From: Ischnura elegans
Lineage: Eukaryota; Arthropoda; Insecta; Odonata; Coenagrionidae
Length of the DNA: 64,000 bases
Reading direction: 5' to 3'
Assembly (NCBI RefSeq): GCF_921293095.1
Contig: NC_060258.1
Location: forward strand, 7,764,607-7,828,606
Shown: one piece after another, positions 21,721-34,829 of the stretch
Layout of the letters: every line of letters begins with the position of its first letter
Numbering within the stretch: the first letter of the stretch is position 1
Notes under the pieces: model-generated
What the model was told of the DNA's origin: nothing
Databases searched by the model: none
Seen by the model: only the letters and a program-made list of their open reading frames with translations
Position numbers and translations under genes: made by a program

Positions 21721-23969
21721 CTCGCACGCTCCGCGCGCTCGTTAAGGGGCTCCGCCCCTTAAAACCCCGGTTCCGGCTTCGCCGTCTACATTTGTGGTCG
21801 TTCGAAGACTTTTGAAGTTCGAATAATCTCAACACGGCTAGGGGCCGGCTTCGCCGGCCAGGGGGTAGGGAGGTGCCCCACTCATTCCTCGGAACGGCTT
21901 CGCCGTTCCTCGCTGAAGGGCGGCTTCGCCGCCTGGGGGTTTAGTGTGCCAGAGGGCGAGGGCATTTCGGAACTGTTTCACCGTCATTCGTTTAAGGGGC
22001 GGCTTCGCCGCCCAGAGGTGGGGGGAGTCCACAGCGGTTGCGCCGCTTGAACATCGGGGCGGCTACGCCGCCCGGGGGTTCTGAAGCTCCCCCTCGCCTA
22101 CGCCAGTTCCTCGTTGTGGGGCGGCTTCGCCGCCTTGGGGTTGAGGAGCCCCCCCGCGACTGCTCCGCCTAGCCCTTATAAATGGTCTTCCCCACCGAGA
22201 GGGGTGCCCAGGGGGATTCGGGGATTTTAATGTGTTATGCATGCGGTGACCAAAAGTGCAAGGTGATCATGTAGCGATGATTGTAAAAGGTAGTGCAATG
22301 CGGATTAATAGTGGCGACAAGTACCCATAAAAGAAGACTTAATGGCAAGTTTTTCATTTTTTTTTTCTGGGGGTTCCTACGGAATACCGGGGGTTTTATA
22401 CTTGTGTTAAACCAGTGGTCACTAAAAGTTCTCATAAATTCCGTGCCGATAAGTCCTAGGGGACCGGAAGAGTGGTCTTACGATTCTTTTCCCTGGAGAG
22501 GCTATTTATTAGAAATTTTTTGGGAAGTTTCACGGGGTTATCTGGGGTTTTAATAAGTGGTAGGGGCATCGGTTAAATTGTGTCGAAAACTATTCGGAAA
22601 GGCGAGTTTAAATTTGTTTTATTTTTTTTTCGGCGATGTTCCAGGAGGTAATCGGGGGTGTTCTGGTATTTTTTCCCGTATGGTTTACGGTGGCTCGCCC
22701 TCACCAAATATTCCGGATCTAGAGCTCAGAGGGGACGGGTAGTGCGGCGTAATGTTTGCGAGAAGTTCCCAAATAGGAGACTAAATGACACATTTTACAT
22801 TTGGGGGGGATTTCACGGGGATACCGGGGGTTTAAATGTGTGTACTCCTGGCGGTCACCATCCATTCACATAAATTTCGGGGGGATGAGTCGTTGGGGGC
22901 GGTGGAATAGTCACGAAAAGTACCGAAAAAGTAGACTTATTTGAAAATTTTTTTTTGGGGGGGGGGGGTGTATGTGGGTTTACCGGGGGTTTATAGGTTT
23001 TTACTGCCAGCGGGCATCAATCGTCCACATCAATTCCGTAGCGATGAATGGTAAGGATTGGAAAAGCGGCGGAATTGTGACGAAAGGTACCCGACAAGGC
23101 TGCTTATATGCTAATTTTAATTTTTTAGGGGATTTTGGGGGGTTAAAAGATGACGGTACTATATGGTCACATTCATTTACTGTCATGTCTAAAAGAATTG
23201 TGCCCTATGACATCCATATTTCGAAAGTAATACAATAAAAAGCAAACCAGTCCCTGAAAAATGTTAGCAGTGCCCGCCATTTTTATTTTTTCGCGGTTAA
23301 ATCCATTAAACTATTATTAAAATGTTTATGTTTTCTGAAAGACAATGCATAGCTGTATGTAACTACAAAGTTTGAAAGAAATCAATTGAGTTAAAATTGA
23401 CAAAACCTTGTCTTAATCTTTTGAAAATCGTAATTTTCGGTGATTTTCGGAATATTTTAATTTTATTCTCAGTAACCAAGGACGATGAAAGAAAAACGTT
23501 ACCTACATTTCGTAGACTATGTTATGAGCATATATAATAATCATTTTCAATATCCTACACCTGTAATTACGACTAGGGGAGCGGAAGTTATGAAATATTT
23601 TTCGAAAACCCAATTTTTGGACGCCATTTTGGCAGCAAATTTCTTAAAAAGAAACTTATAACATAACATAATTACGTTACTACATTTACCAGCTTTCAAA
23701 AAATGCATTAACGATCCGTGTGGCATGCACAGTTCGCGCGCAGTAAAATAAAAACCGGAAGACGGTCCCCGGAAAAAGCGCGATTTCGGCCATTTTGTCG
23801 TCCTAGCGACGACACGTGGCGGAAACTTCCGGTTTTCGGATTTTTCCTCCGAATCATTTCGGGTTCCCCGCACGCGTGCCAAATTTCAGCTCTCCAGCAC
23901 TTCTAGAAGTGGTCGGGAATTTGTATCCATCAGTGAGTCAGTCACCACGAGGGCTGTATATAGATAGGA
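21721..23969 (-). mobile_element. Element E' (diverged, shorter E relative)
   Basis: This 2249 bp element has the same order of blocks as E: hairpin cluster, G-tract subrepeats, then the minus-strand 5' end TCCTATCTATATACAGCC. It is clearly diverged by substitutions and indels, and the internal 1.2 kb block is present once, not twice. It is fused directly to E copy 4 with no intervening base (AGGA then CTCGCTG). A 12-base G run occurs near 22957. It may represent an older form of the family. Confidence 0.7.
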
Positions 23970-26900
23970 CTCGCTGCGCTCCGCGCGCTCGTTAAGGGGC
24001 TCCGCCCCTTAAAAACCCCGGGTCCGGCTTCGCCGTCTACATTTGTGGTTCTTCGAAAAATTTTATTTCGAATAATCTCACCTCAGCTAGGGGCCGGCTT
24101 CGCCGGCCAGGGGGTAGGGAAGCGCCCCACTCATTCCTCGGAACGGCTACGCCGTTCCTCGTTGAGAGGCGGCTTCGCCGCCCAGGGTTTGAGTGTGCCC
24201 CCCCGGGGCTACCCCGCTTAATACTCGGAATGGCTTCGCCGTTCCTCGTCAGGGGTCGGCATAGCCGCCCAGAGGGCAAGGGCATTTTGGAACTATTTCA
24301 CCGTTTTTCGTTTAAGGGGCGGCTTCGCCGCCCAGGGGCGTAGGGAGCCCACAGCGGCTACGCCGCTTTAACGTTGGGGCGGCTTCGCCGCCCAAGGGTT
24401 ACTGAAGCTCCCCCTCGCCTACGCCAGTTACTCCTCGGAACGGCTTCACCGTTCCTCGTTGTGGGGCGGCTTCGCCGCCTTGGGGATGATGAGCCCCCCG
24501 CGGCTGCTCCGCTTAGTCCTCATAAATGTTCCTCTCCACCGAGAGGGGTGCCCAGGGGGATTAGGGGGTTTTCATGTGTTATACATGCGGTCATCAATCG
24601 TCCACAATTATCATGTGGCGATGATTTTAAAGGGTAGTGCAATGCGGCGTAATAGTGGCGACAAGTACCCATAAAAGAAGACTTAATGGCAAGTTTTCAT
24701 TTTTTGCGGGGGGTTCCAACGGAATACCGGGGGTTTTATACGTGTGAAAACCAGTGTTCACAAATCGTTCTCATAAATTCCGTGCCGATAAGTCCTAGGG
24801 GTCCCGAACAGTGGCGGAATTCTGATGATTCTTTTACCCGGTGAGGCGATTTATTACAAAACTTTTCTGGGAGGTTTCACGGGGATATCGGGGGTTTTTA
24901 TAATTAGTAGAGGCACCGGCTAAATTGTGACGAAAACTACTCGGAAAAGCGACTTTAAACTTTTTTTATTTTTTTTTCGGCGAGGTTTCAGGAGTTGATC
25001 GGGGGTTTTCTGGTATACTTTCCCGTATGGTTTACGGTGGCCCGCCCTCCACAAATATTCCGGATCTAGAGCTCAGAGGGGACGGGTAGTGCGGCATAAT
25101 GTTTGCGAGAAGTTCCCAAACAGGAGACTTAATGGCACATTTAACCTTTGGGGGGGATTTCAGGGGGATACCGGGGGTTTATATGTGTGTACTGTTGGCG
25201 GTCACCATCCGTTCACTTAAATTCCGTAGGGATGAGTCGTTGGGGTAAGAACCAGCGGTGGAATAGTCACGAAAAGTACCGAAAAAGTAGACTTATTGGC
25301 AAAACTTTATTTTTTGGGGGGTGTATGTGGGTTTACCGGGGGTTTATAGGTTTTATGACTACCAAGGGTCATCAATTGTCCACATCAATTCCGTAGCGAT
25401 GAGTGGTAAGGCTTGGAAAAGCGGCGGAATTGTGATGAAAAGTACCCGAAAAGGCTACTTACATGCAAATTTTAATTTTTAGGGGGTTTCAGGGGGTTTA
25501 AGGATGACCTTATCATATGGCCACATGCATTTACTATCATATCTAAGAGAAGTGTGCCCTATGACATCCATATTTCGATAGTAGTACAATAAAAAGTAAA
25601 CTTCTCCCCGGAAAAAAATAGTAGTGTCCGCCATTTTTATTTTGTCGCTGTTATATCGACTGCAACATTTATTAAATTCTTACATTTTCGGAAACCATAT
25701 GCATAGATGTATGTAATTGTGGAGTTTAAAAGACATCGGTCGGGAAAACATTGAAGAAATCTTGTGTCAATCTTTTGAAAATCGCAATTTTCGGTGATTT
25801 TGGGAACGTTTTTATTTTTTTCTGGAAAACCATGGACGACGAAAGAAAATTGTTACCTACCATATCGTAGACGATGTTATAGGCATATATAATATTCATT
25901 TTCAGTATCCTACAACAGCTATTACGACGAGGGGAGAGGGAGTTATGAAATTTGTTTGGAAAAAAAAAAATTTCGGACGCCATTTGTGCGGCAATTTATA
26001 TTAAAATTATATAAGACCATTACATATTTACGTGACTACATTAATCAGATTTGAAAACGTAGATAAACTATCCGCGTGGCACACACCGTTCACGCGCAGT
26101 AAAATAAAAACCGAAATACCGTCCCCGGGAAAGGCGCGATTTCGGCCATTTTGTCGTCCTAGCCACGACACGTGGCGGAAACTTCCGGTTTTCGAATTTT
26201 TCCTTCGGAGGTTTCCTGGTATATTTTCCCGTATGGTTTACGGTGGCCCGCCCTCATCAAATATTCCGGATCTAAATCTCAGAGGGTACGGGTAGTGCGG
26301 CGTATTGCTTGCGAGAAGTTACCAAATAGGAGACATAATGGTACATTTTACACTTAGGGGGGATTTCAGGGGGATACCGGGGGTTTATATGCGTGTACTT
26401 CTGGCGGTTACCAGCCGTTCACATAAATTCCGTGGGGGATGCGTCGTTGGGGGCGGTTGTTTAGTCACGAAAAGTACCCAAAAAGTAGACTTTTATGAAA
26501 TTTTTTATTTTTTTGGGGGGTGTATGTGGGTTTACCGGGGGTTTATAGGTTTGCACTACCAGGGGTCATCAATTGTCCACATCAATTCCGTAGCGATGAG
26601 TGTTAAGGCTTGGAAAAGCGGCGGAATTGCGACGTGAAGTACCCGAAAAAGCTACTTATGTGCAAATTTTTATTTTTTTAGGGGGTTTCGGGGGGTTTAA
26701 AGATGACGAAATTATATGGTCTCATTCATTTACTGTCATATCTAGCAGAAGTGTACCCTATGACATCCATATTTCGAGATTAATACAATACAAACCAAAC
26801 CAGTCCCCGAAAAAAGTGAGTAGTGTCCGCCATTTTTATTTTTTCGCGGTGAAATCCATTGAATCATTTATTAAAAGTTCATGTTTTCTAAAAGACAATG

Positions 26901-27518
26901 CATAGCAGCATGTAACTACAAAGTTTGAAAGAAATCGGTCAGGTTAAAAATGGCAAAATCTTGTGTTAATCTTTTGGAAATCGTAATTTTCGGTGATTTT
27001 CGGAATATTTTAATTTTTTTCTGAGTAACCAAGGACGACAAAAGAAAATTGTTACCTATGTTATGTAGACAATATTATGAGCATATATAATAATCATTTT
27101 CGTTATTCAACACCTTAAATTAAGTCGAGGGGAGGGGAATGTATGAAATGTTTTTCGAAAAATCAATTTTTGGACGCCATTTTGGCAGCAATTTTCTTAA
27201 AAAGAAAACTAGAAAATTACGTTATTACGTGCCCACACTTATTAGCTTTCAAACAATGCATTAACAATCCGTGTGGCATAAACGGTTAGCCCGCAGTAAA
27301 ATAAAAACCGAAAAACTGTTCCCGGGAAATGCGCGATTTCGGCCATTTTGTCGACCTAGCGACGACACGTGGCGGAAACTTCCGGTTTTCGGATTTTTCC
27401 TCCGGATCATTTCGGGATCCCCGCATGCCTGCCAAATTTCAGCTCTCCAGCACTTCTAGAAGTGGTCGGGAATTTGTATCCATCAGTCAGTCACCACAAG
27501 GGCTGTATATAGATGGGA
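23970..27518 (-). mobile_element. Element E copy 4
   Basis: This complete 3549 bp copy is fused head to tail to E'. It differs from the other copies by a few bases, including an extra base near 25860 that opens a minus-strand frame, and GGGGGATGCG for GGGGATGAG near 26435. Confidence 0.7.
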
Positions 27519-29401
27519 TTATAGTCTTTCATTCTAATGTACTACTTCAGCATTTACTTCATATACCAAATCGTTTACTCCTCCGATGGATTAGTTAGAT
27601 GAAGTGGTGTATTGATTTTCATCTATTATGATATACAGCAATTTTATTATTTCTAACTTTACAGGATGCTTAGTGGTACCAAATTTTTTGTTGTGAGGTA
27701 TTGATGTGACTGAATTCATAAAGTGATTATTGATATACTGTATAGTTGAGGAACTAAGAAATCGGCGTCGCCCATTGGATATTACAGTCAAAATAACTAT
27801 CAAGATATTTTTGAGGTAATAATAAAAAAGCATTGTTTGTAGTTCTGGTAAACATTGGTTGTTCTACTATGACTATTGAGCTCTTTGAATTGCTTGATGA
27901 TATCAGAAACATAATATGAGACAGTGCTTTGCTAATTTTTACCTCAATTCACAACAAAGGGGTAGCACGAACAATGTTATCTTCCATTTATATCTAAGTA
28001 AAGTTTGGAATGAAAAATTGATAAATTTCATTGTCACTTTATTCACAGGCTTGCTAATAGTGACACATTTAGAGTGCATTCATCTAAAGATTGCAGAAGG
28101 ACGTGTTCAGCATCTAAACATACAGCGCTGACAGGAGGAGGGTAGTCGTGACTCCAGTGGTGATGGAGCCTAAAGTGTTGAATAAGGATGGAGTATAACT
28201 AAACCTTGGGCGATTTTTTCTTCATCTTGCTGAGAAAATGATAGAAATACGAAAATGGGGAATTCTTATCGAGAGAAAATTTTCATTTCACGAAATCTGA
28301 AAGAGTGTTAAACAAAACCTCATGCCACTAAAAAGGGTAGAACGCAAAGGCGTAATATTTTGCGTCATATCATGTACGGCGTGCGGAATTTTTATTCTGT
28401 CTTCTGCTCTTTTGCTAATTTTGCGTCCTAAGATTTTTGATTTTGTTAGAAAATGGACCATTGCTTCAAGCTTAGTAGAATGAAAAAAATGACTGGAATA
28501 AATAAGGTTCTGGAATTGCTAGTATTTATAATTTTTACAAGTCAAATATGAAAATGTTTCACAACTTTGGAGTAAACTAGACGGGCGACCAATATTCAAC
28601 ATTATTATAGAGACAAAATAATACTGCATGTTATTCGCTTTGATAATGCCACAGAAATGAGGAAAAGCAGAGGCGAAGATAAGTTGCAAACTATTAGAGA
28701 GATATTTGATGGGCGGAATGAATATTTGAAATATGCATTCGTGCCAGGACCCTGCATGACAGTTGACATCAGTTATTGATGTTCCGTCGGCACTCTACCA
28801 TTAGAGAGTTTGTTTCATCAAAACCAGGAAAGTATGGTATTATAACTTTGAATAAAATTGAAATTTTGGCTACAAGTGGTAGTAGTGATTCATACAAATG
28901 GAATACCCAAATATACACAGGTAGAGATTACAATATGTAGATGCCAAGAGGTCAATCAAGGAAAAAGATTTGTTACAGATATGGTTGAGGGACTAATCAG
29001 CCAGAAACATAATATGTGAAAGTAGACCGCCGACTACTTTCCAGAGGTTTAGCGATTTTAGAGATCATGAGGTAAAATAAACGAGGGATTCCACCCGAGC
29101 TCACGTCTGTAAATTCCATACAGCCTACAGGGTTTCCTAACAAAGTGGTATCTCATGAATATCATGGAATCCAAGAGAAAATCAACTATCGGAAGAATTT
29201 ACATCGTGAAAAAGAAAATTATGCCAAACTCCTCCCCAACCTTAGCAGCCTAGGAAAATAAGTGTCGTAAGTAAAACTACAAAAAGGATAGAAAGACACA
29301 AACATCATCTTCACGATGTGCGCAAAATATATTCCAAGAGCATTCAGAAATGTTATGCAATCAGTGATTGCAGTAGCATAACGGTTTATAACATTTGTAA
29401 A
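27519..29401. repeat. Spacer S copy 3
   Basis: This 1883 bp copy is nearly identical to copy 2. One visible change is AATGAAAAAAATG for AATGAAGAAAATG near 28483. It has the same T start and A end. Confidence 0.85.
28582..29105 (+). pseudogene. Decayed piggyBac transposase fragment in S copy 3
   Basis: Same passenger fragment as in 7304-7830, with the same stop after the MTVD segment and the same later SKPGKYGI and NKRGIPPEL landmarks. The shared lesions show that decay came before amplification. Confidence 0.75.
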
Positions 29402-32400
29402 CTCGCTGCGCTCCGCGCGCTCGTTAAGGGGCTCCGCCCCTTAAAAACCCCGGGTCCGGCTTCGCCGTCTACATTTGTGGTTCTTCGAAAAATTTTATTT
29501 CGAATAATCTCACCTCAGCTAGGGGCCGGCTTCGCCGGCCAGGGGGTAGGGAAGCGCCCCACTCATTCCTCGGAACGGCTACGCCGTTCCTCGTTGAGAG
29601 GCGGCTTCGCCGCCCAGGGTTTGAGTGTGCCCCCCCGGGGCTACCCCGCTTAATACTCGGAATGGCTTCGCCGTTCCTCGTCAGGGGTCGGCATAGCCGC
29701 CCAGAGGGCAAGGGCATTTTGGAACTATTTCACCGTTTTTCGTTTAAGGGGCGGCTTCGCCGCCCAGGGGCGTAGGGAGCCCACAGCGGCTACGCCGCTT
29801 TAACGTTGGGGCGGCTTCGCCGCCCAAGGGTTACTGAAGCTCCCCCTCGCCTACGCCAGTTACTCCTCGGAACGGCTTCACCGTTCCTCGTTGTGGGGCG
29901 GCTTCGCCGCCTTGGGGATGATGAGCCCCCCGCGGCTGCTCCGCTTAGTCCTCATAAATGTTCCTCTCCACCGAGAGGGGTGCCCAGGGGGATTAGGGGG
30001 TTTTCATGTGTTATACATGCGGTCATCAATCGTCCACAATTATCATGTGGCGATGATTTTAAAGGGTAGTGCAATGCGGCGTAATAGTGGCGACAAGTAC
30101 CCATAAAAGAAGACTTAATGGCAAGTTTTCATTTTTTGCGGGGGGTTCCAACGGAATACCGGGGGTTTTATACGTGTGAAAACCAGTGTTCACAAATCGT
30201 TCTCATAAATTCCGTGCCGATAAGTCCTAGGGGTCCCGAACAGTGGCGGAATTCTGATGATTCTTTTACCCGGTGAGGCGATTTATTACAAAACTTTTCT
30301 GGGAGGTTTCACGGGGATATCGGGGGTTTTTATAATTAGTAGAGGCACCGGCTAAATTGTGACGAAAACTACTCGGAAAAGCGACTTTAAACTTTTTTTA
30401 TTTTTTTTCGGCGAGGTTTCAGGAGTTGATCGGGGGTTTTCTGGTATACTTTCCCGTATGGTTTACGGTGGCCCGCCCTCCACAAATATTCCGGATCTAG
30501 AGCTCAGAGGGGACGGGTAGTGCGGCATAATGTTTGCGAGAAGTTCCCAAACAGGAGACTTAATGGCACATTTAACATTTGGGGGGGATTTCAGGGGGAT
30601 ACCGGGGGTTTATATGTGTGTACTGTTGGCGGTCACCATCCGTTCACTTAAATTCCGTAGGGATGAGTCGTTGGGGTAAGAACCAGCGGTGGAATAGTCA
30701 CGAAAAGTACCGAAAAAGTAGACTTATTGGCAAAACTTTATTTTTTGGGGGGTGTATGTGGGTTTACCGGGGGTTTATAGGTTTTATGACTACCAAGGGT
30801 CATCAATTGTCCACATCAATTCCGTAGCGATGAGTGGTAAGGCTTGGAAAAGCGGCGGAATTGTGATGAAAAGTACCCGAAAAGGCTACTTACATGCAAA
30901 TTTTAATTTTTAGGGGGTTTCAGGGGGTTTAAGGATGACCTTATCATATGGCCACATGCATTTACTATCATATCTAAGAGAAGTGTGCCCTATGACATCC
31001 ATATTTCGATAGTAGTACAATAAAAAGTAAACTTCTCCCCGGAAAAAAATAGTAGTGTCCGCCATTTTTATTTTGTCGCTGTTATATCGACTGCAACATT
31101 TATTAAATTCTTACATTTTCGGAAACCATATGCATAGATGTATGTAATTGTGGAGTTTAAAAGACATCGGTCGGGAAAACATTGAAGAAATCTTGTGTCA
31201 ATCTTTTGAAAATCGCAATTTTCGGTGATTTTGGGAACGTTTTTATTTTTTTCTGGAAAACCATGGACGACGAAAGAAAATTGTTACCTACATATCGTAG
31301 ACGATGTTATAGGCATATATAATATTCATTTTCAGTATCCTACAACAGCTATTACGACGAGGGGAGAGGGAGTTATGAAATTTGTTTGGAAAAAAAAAAA
31401 TTTCGGACGCCATTTGTGCGGCAATTTATATTAAAATTATATAAGACCATTACATATTTACGTGACTACATTAATCAGATTTGAAAACGTAGATAAACTA
31501 TCCGCGTGGCACACACCGTTCACGCGCAGTAAAATAAAAACCGAAATACCGTCCCCGGGAAAGGCGCGATTTCGGCCATTTTGTCGTCCTAGCCACGACA
31601 CGTGGCGGAAACTTCCGGTTTTCGAATTTTTCCTTCGGAGGTTTCCTGGTATATTTTCCCGTATGGTTTACGGTGGCCCGCCCTCATCAAATATTCCGGA
31701 TCTAAATCTCAGAGGGTACGGGTAGTGCGGCGTATTGCTTGCGAGAAGTTACCAAATAGGAGACATAATGGTACATTTTACACTTAGGGGGGATTTCAGG
31801 GGGATACCGGGGGTTTATATGCGTGTACTTCTGGCGGTTACCAGCCGTTCACATAAATTCCGTGGGGATGAGTCGTTGGGGGCGGTTGTTTAGTCACGAA
31901 AAGTACCCAAAAAGTAGACTTTTATGAAATTTTTTATTTTTTTGGGGGGTGTATGTGGGTTTACCGGGGGTTTATAGGTTTGCACTACCAGGGGTCATCA
32001 ATTGTCCACATCAATTCCGTAGCGATGAGTGTTAAGGCTTGGAAAAGCGGCGGAATTGCGACGTGAAGTACCCGAAAAAGCTACTTATGTGCAAATTTTT
32101 ATTTTTTAGGGGGTTTCGGGGGGTTTAAAGATGACGAAATTATATGGTCACATTCATTTACTGTCATATCTAGCAGAAGTGTACCCTATGACATCCATAT
32201 TTCGAGATTAATACAATACAAACCAAACCAGTCCCCGAAAAAAGTGAGTAGTGTCCGCCATTTTTATTTTTTCGCGGTGAAATCCATTGAATCATTTATT
32301 AAAAGTTCATGTTTTCTAAAAGACAATGCATAGCAGCATGTAACTACAAAGTTTGAAAGAAATCGGTCAGGTTAAAATTGGCAAAATCTTGTGTTAATCT

Positions 32401-32946
32401 TTTGGAAATCGTAATTTTCGGTGATTTTCGGAATATTTTAATTTTTTTCTGAGTAACCAAGGACGACAAAAGAAAATTGTTACCTATGTTATGTAGACAA
32501 TATTATGAGCATATATAATAATCATTTTCGTTATTCAACACCTTAAATTAAGTCGAGGGGAGGGGAATGTATGAAATGTTTTTCGAAAAATCAATTTTTG
32601 GACGCCATTTTGGCAGCAATTTTCTTAAAAAGAAAACTAGAAAATTACGTTATTACGTGCCCACACTTATTAGCTTTCAAACAATGCATTAACAATCCGT
32701 GTGGCATAAACGGTTAGCCCGCAGTAAAATAAAAACCGAAAAACTGTTCCCGGGAAATGCGCGATTTCGGCCATTTTGTCGACCTAGCGACGACACGTGG
32801 CGGAAACTTCCGGTTTTCGGATTTTTCCTCCGGATCATTTCGGGATCCCCGCATGCCTGCCAAATTTCAGCTCTCCAGCACTTCTAGAAGTGGTCGGGAA
32901 TTTGTATCCATCAGTCAGTCACCACAAGGGCTGTATATAGATGGGA
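29402..32946 (-). mobile_element. Element E copy 5
   Basis: Complete 3545 bp copy flanked by S on both sides, and essentially identical to copies 2, 3 and 6. Confidence 0.7.
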
Positions 32947-34829
32947 TTATAGTCTTTCATTCTAATGTACTACTTCAGCATTTACTTCATATACCAAATC
33001 GTTTACTCCTCCGATGGATTAGTTAGATGAAGTGGTGTATTGATTTTCATCTATTATGATATACAGCAATTTTATTATTTCTAACTTTACAGGATGCTTA
33101 GTGGTACCAAATTTTTTGTTGTGAGGTATTGATGTGACTGAATTCATAAAGTGATTATTGATATACTGTATAGTTGAGGAACTAAGAAATCGGCGTCGCC
33201 CATTGGATATTACAGTCAAAATAACTATCAAGATATTTTTGAGGTAATAATAAAAAAGCATTGTTTGTAGTTCTGGTAAACATTGGTTGTTCTACTATGA
33301 CTATTGAGCTCTTTGAATTGCTTGATGATATCAGAAACATAATATGAGACAGTGCTTTGCTAATTTTTACCTCAATTCACAACAAAGGGGTAGCACGAAC
33401 AATGTTATCTTCCATTTATATCTAAGTAAAGTTTGGAATGAAAAATTGATAAATTTCATTGTCACTTTATTCACAGGCTTGCTAATAGTGACACATTTAG
33501 AGTGCATTCATCTAAAGATTGCAGAAGGACGTGTTCAGCATCTAAACATACAGCGCTGACAGGAGGAGGGTAGTCGTGACTCCAGTGGTGATGGAGCCTA
33601 AAGTGTTGAATAAGGATGGAGTATAACTAAACCTTGGGCGATTTTTTCTTCATCTTGCTGAGAAAATGATAGAAATACGAAAATGGGGAATTCTTATCGA
33701 GAGAAAATTTTCATTTCACGAAATCTGAAAGAGTGTTAAACAAAACCTCATGCCACTAAAAAGGGTAGAACGCAAAGGCGTAATATTTTGCGTCATATCA
33801 TGTACGGCGTGCGGAATTTTTATTCTGTCTTCTGCTCTTTTGCTAATTTTGCGTCCTAAGATTTTTGATTTTGTTAGAAAATGGACCATTGCTTCAAGCT
33901 TAGTAGAATGAAGAAAATGACTGGAATAAATAAGGTTCTGGAATTGCTAGTATTTATAATTTTTACAAGTCAAATATGAAAATGTTTCACAACTTTGGAG
34001 TAAACTAGACGGGCGACCAATATTCAACATTATTATAGAGACAAAATAATACTGCATGTTATTCGCTTTGATAATGCCACAGAAATGAGGAAAAGCAGAG
34101 GCGAAGATAAGTTGCAAACTATTAGAGAGATATTTGATGGGCGGAATGAATATTTGAAATATGCATTCGTGCCAGGACCCTGCATGACAGTTGACATCAG
34201 TTATTGATGTTCCGTCGGCACTCTACCATTAGAGAGTTTGTTTCATCAAAACCAGGAAAGTATGGTATTATAACTTTGAATAAAATTGAAATTTTGGCTA
34301 CAAGTGGTAGTAGTGATTCATACAAATGGAATACCCAAATATACACAGGTAGAGATTACAATATGTAGATGCCAAGAGGTCAATCAAGGAAAAAGATTTG
34401 TTACAGATATGGTTGAGGGACTAATCAGCCAGAAACATAATATGTGAAAGTAGACCGCCGACTACTTTCCAGAGGTTTAGCGATTTTAGAGATCATGAGG
34501 TAAAATAAACGAGGGATTCCACCCGAGCTCACGTCTGTAAATTCCATACAGCCTACAGGGTTTCCTAACAAAGTGGTATCTCATGAATATCATGGAATCC
34601 AAGAGAAAATCAACTATCGGAAGAATTTACATCGTGAAAAAGAAAATTATGCCAAACTCCTCCCCAACCTTAGCAGCCTAGGAAAATAAGTGTCGTAAGT
34701 AAAACTACAAAAAGGATAGAAAGACACAAACATCATCTTCACGATGTGCGCAAAATATATTCCAAGAGCATTCAGAAATGTTATGCAATCAGTGATTGCA
34801 GTAGCATAACGGTTTATAACATTTGTAAA
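32947..34829. repeat. Spacer S copy 4
   Basis: 1883 bp, the same as copy 2 at every position I compared. Confidence 0.85.
34010..34533 (+). pseudogene. Decayed piggyBac transposase fragment in S copy 4
   Basis: Same fragment and same inactivating changes as the copy at 7304-7830. Confidence 0.75.
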
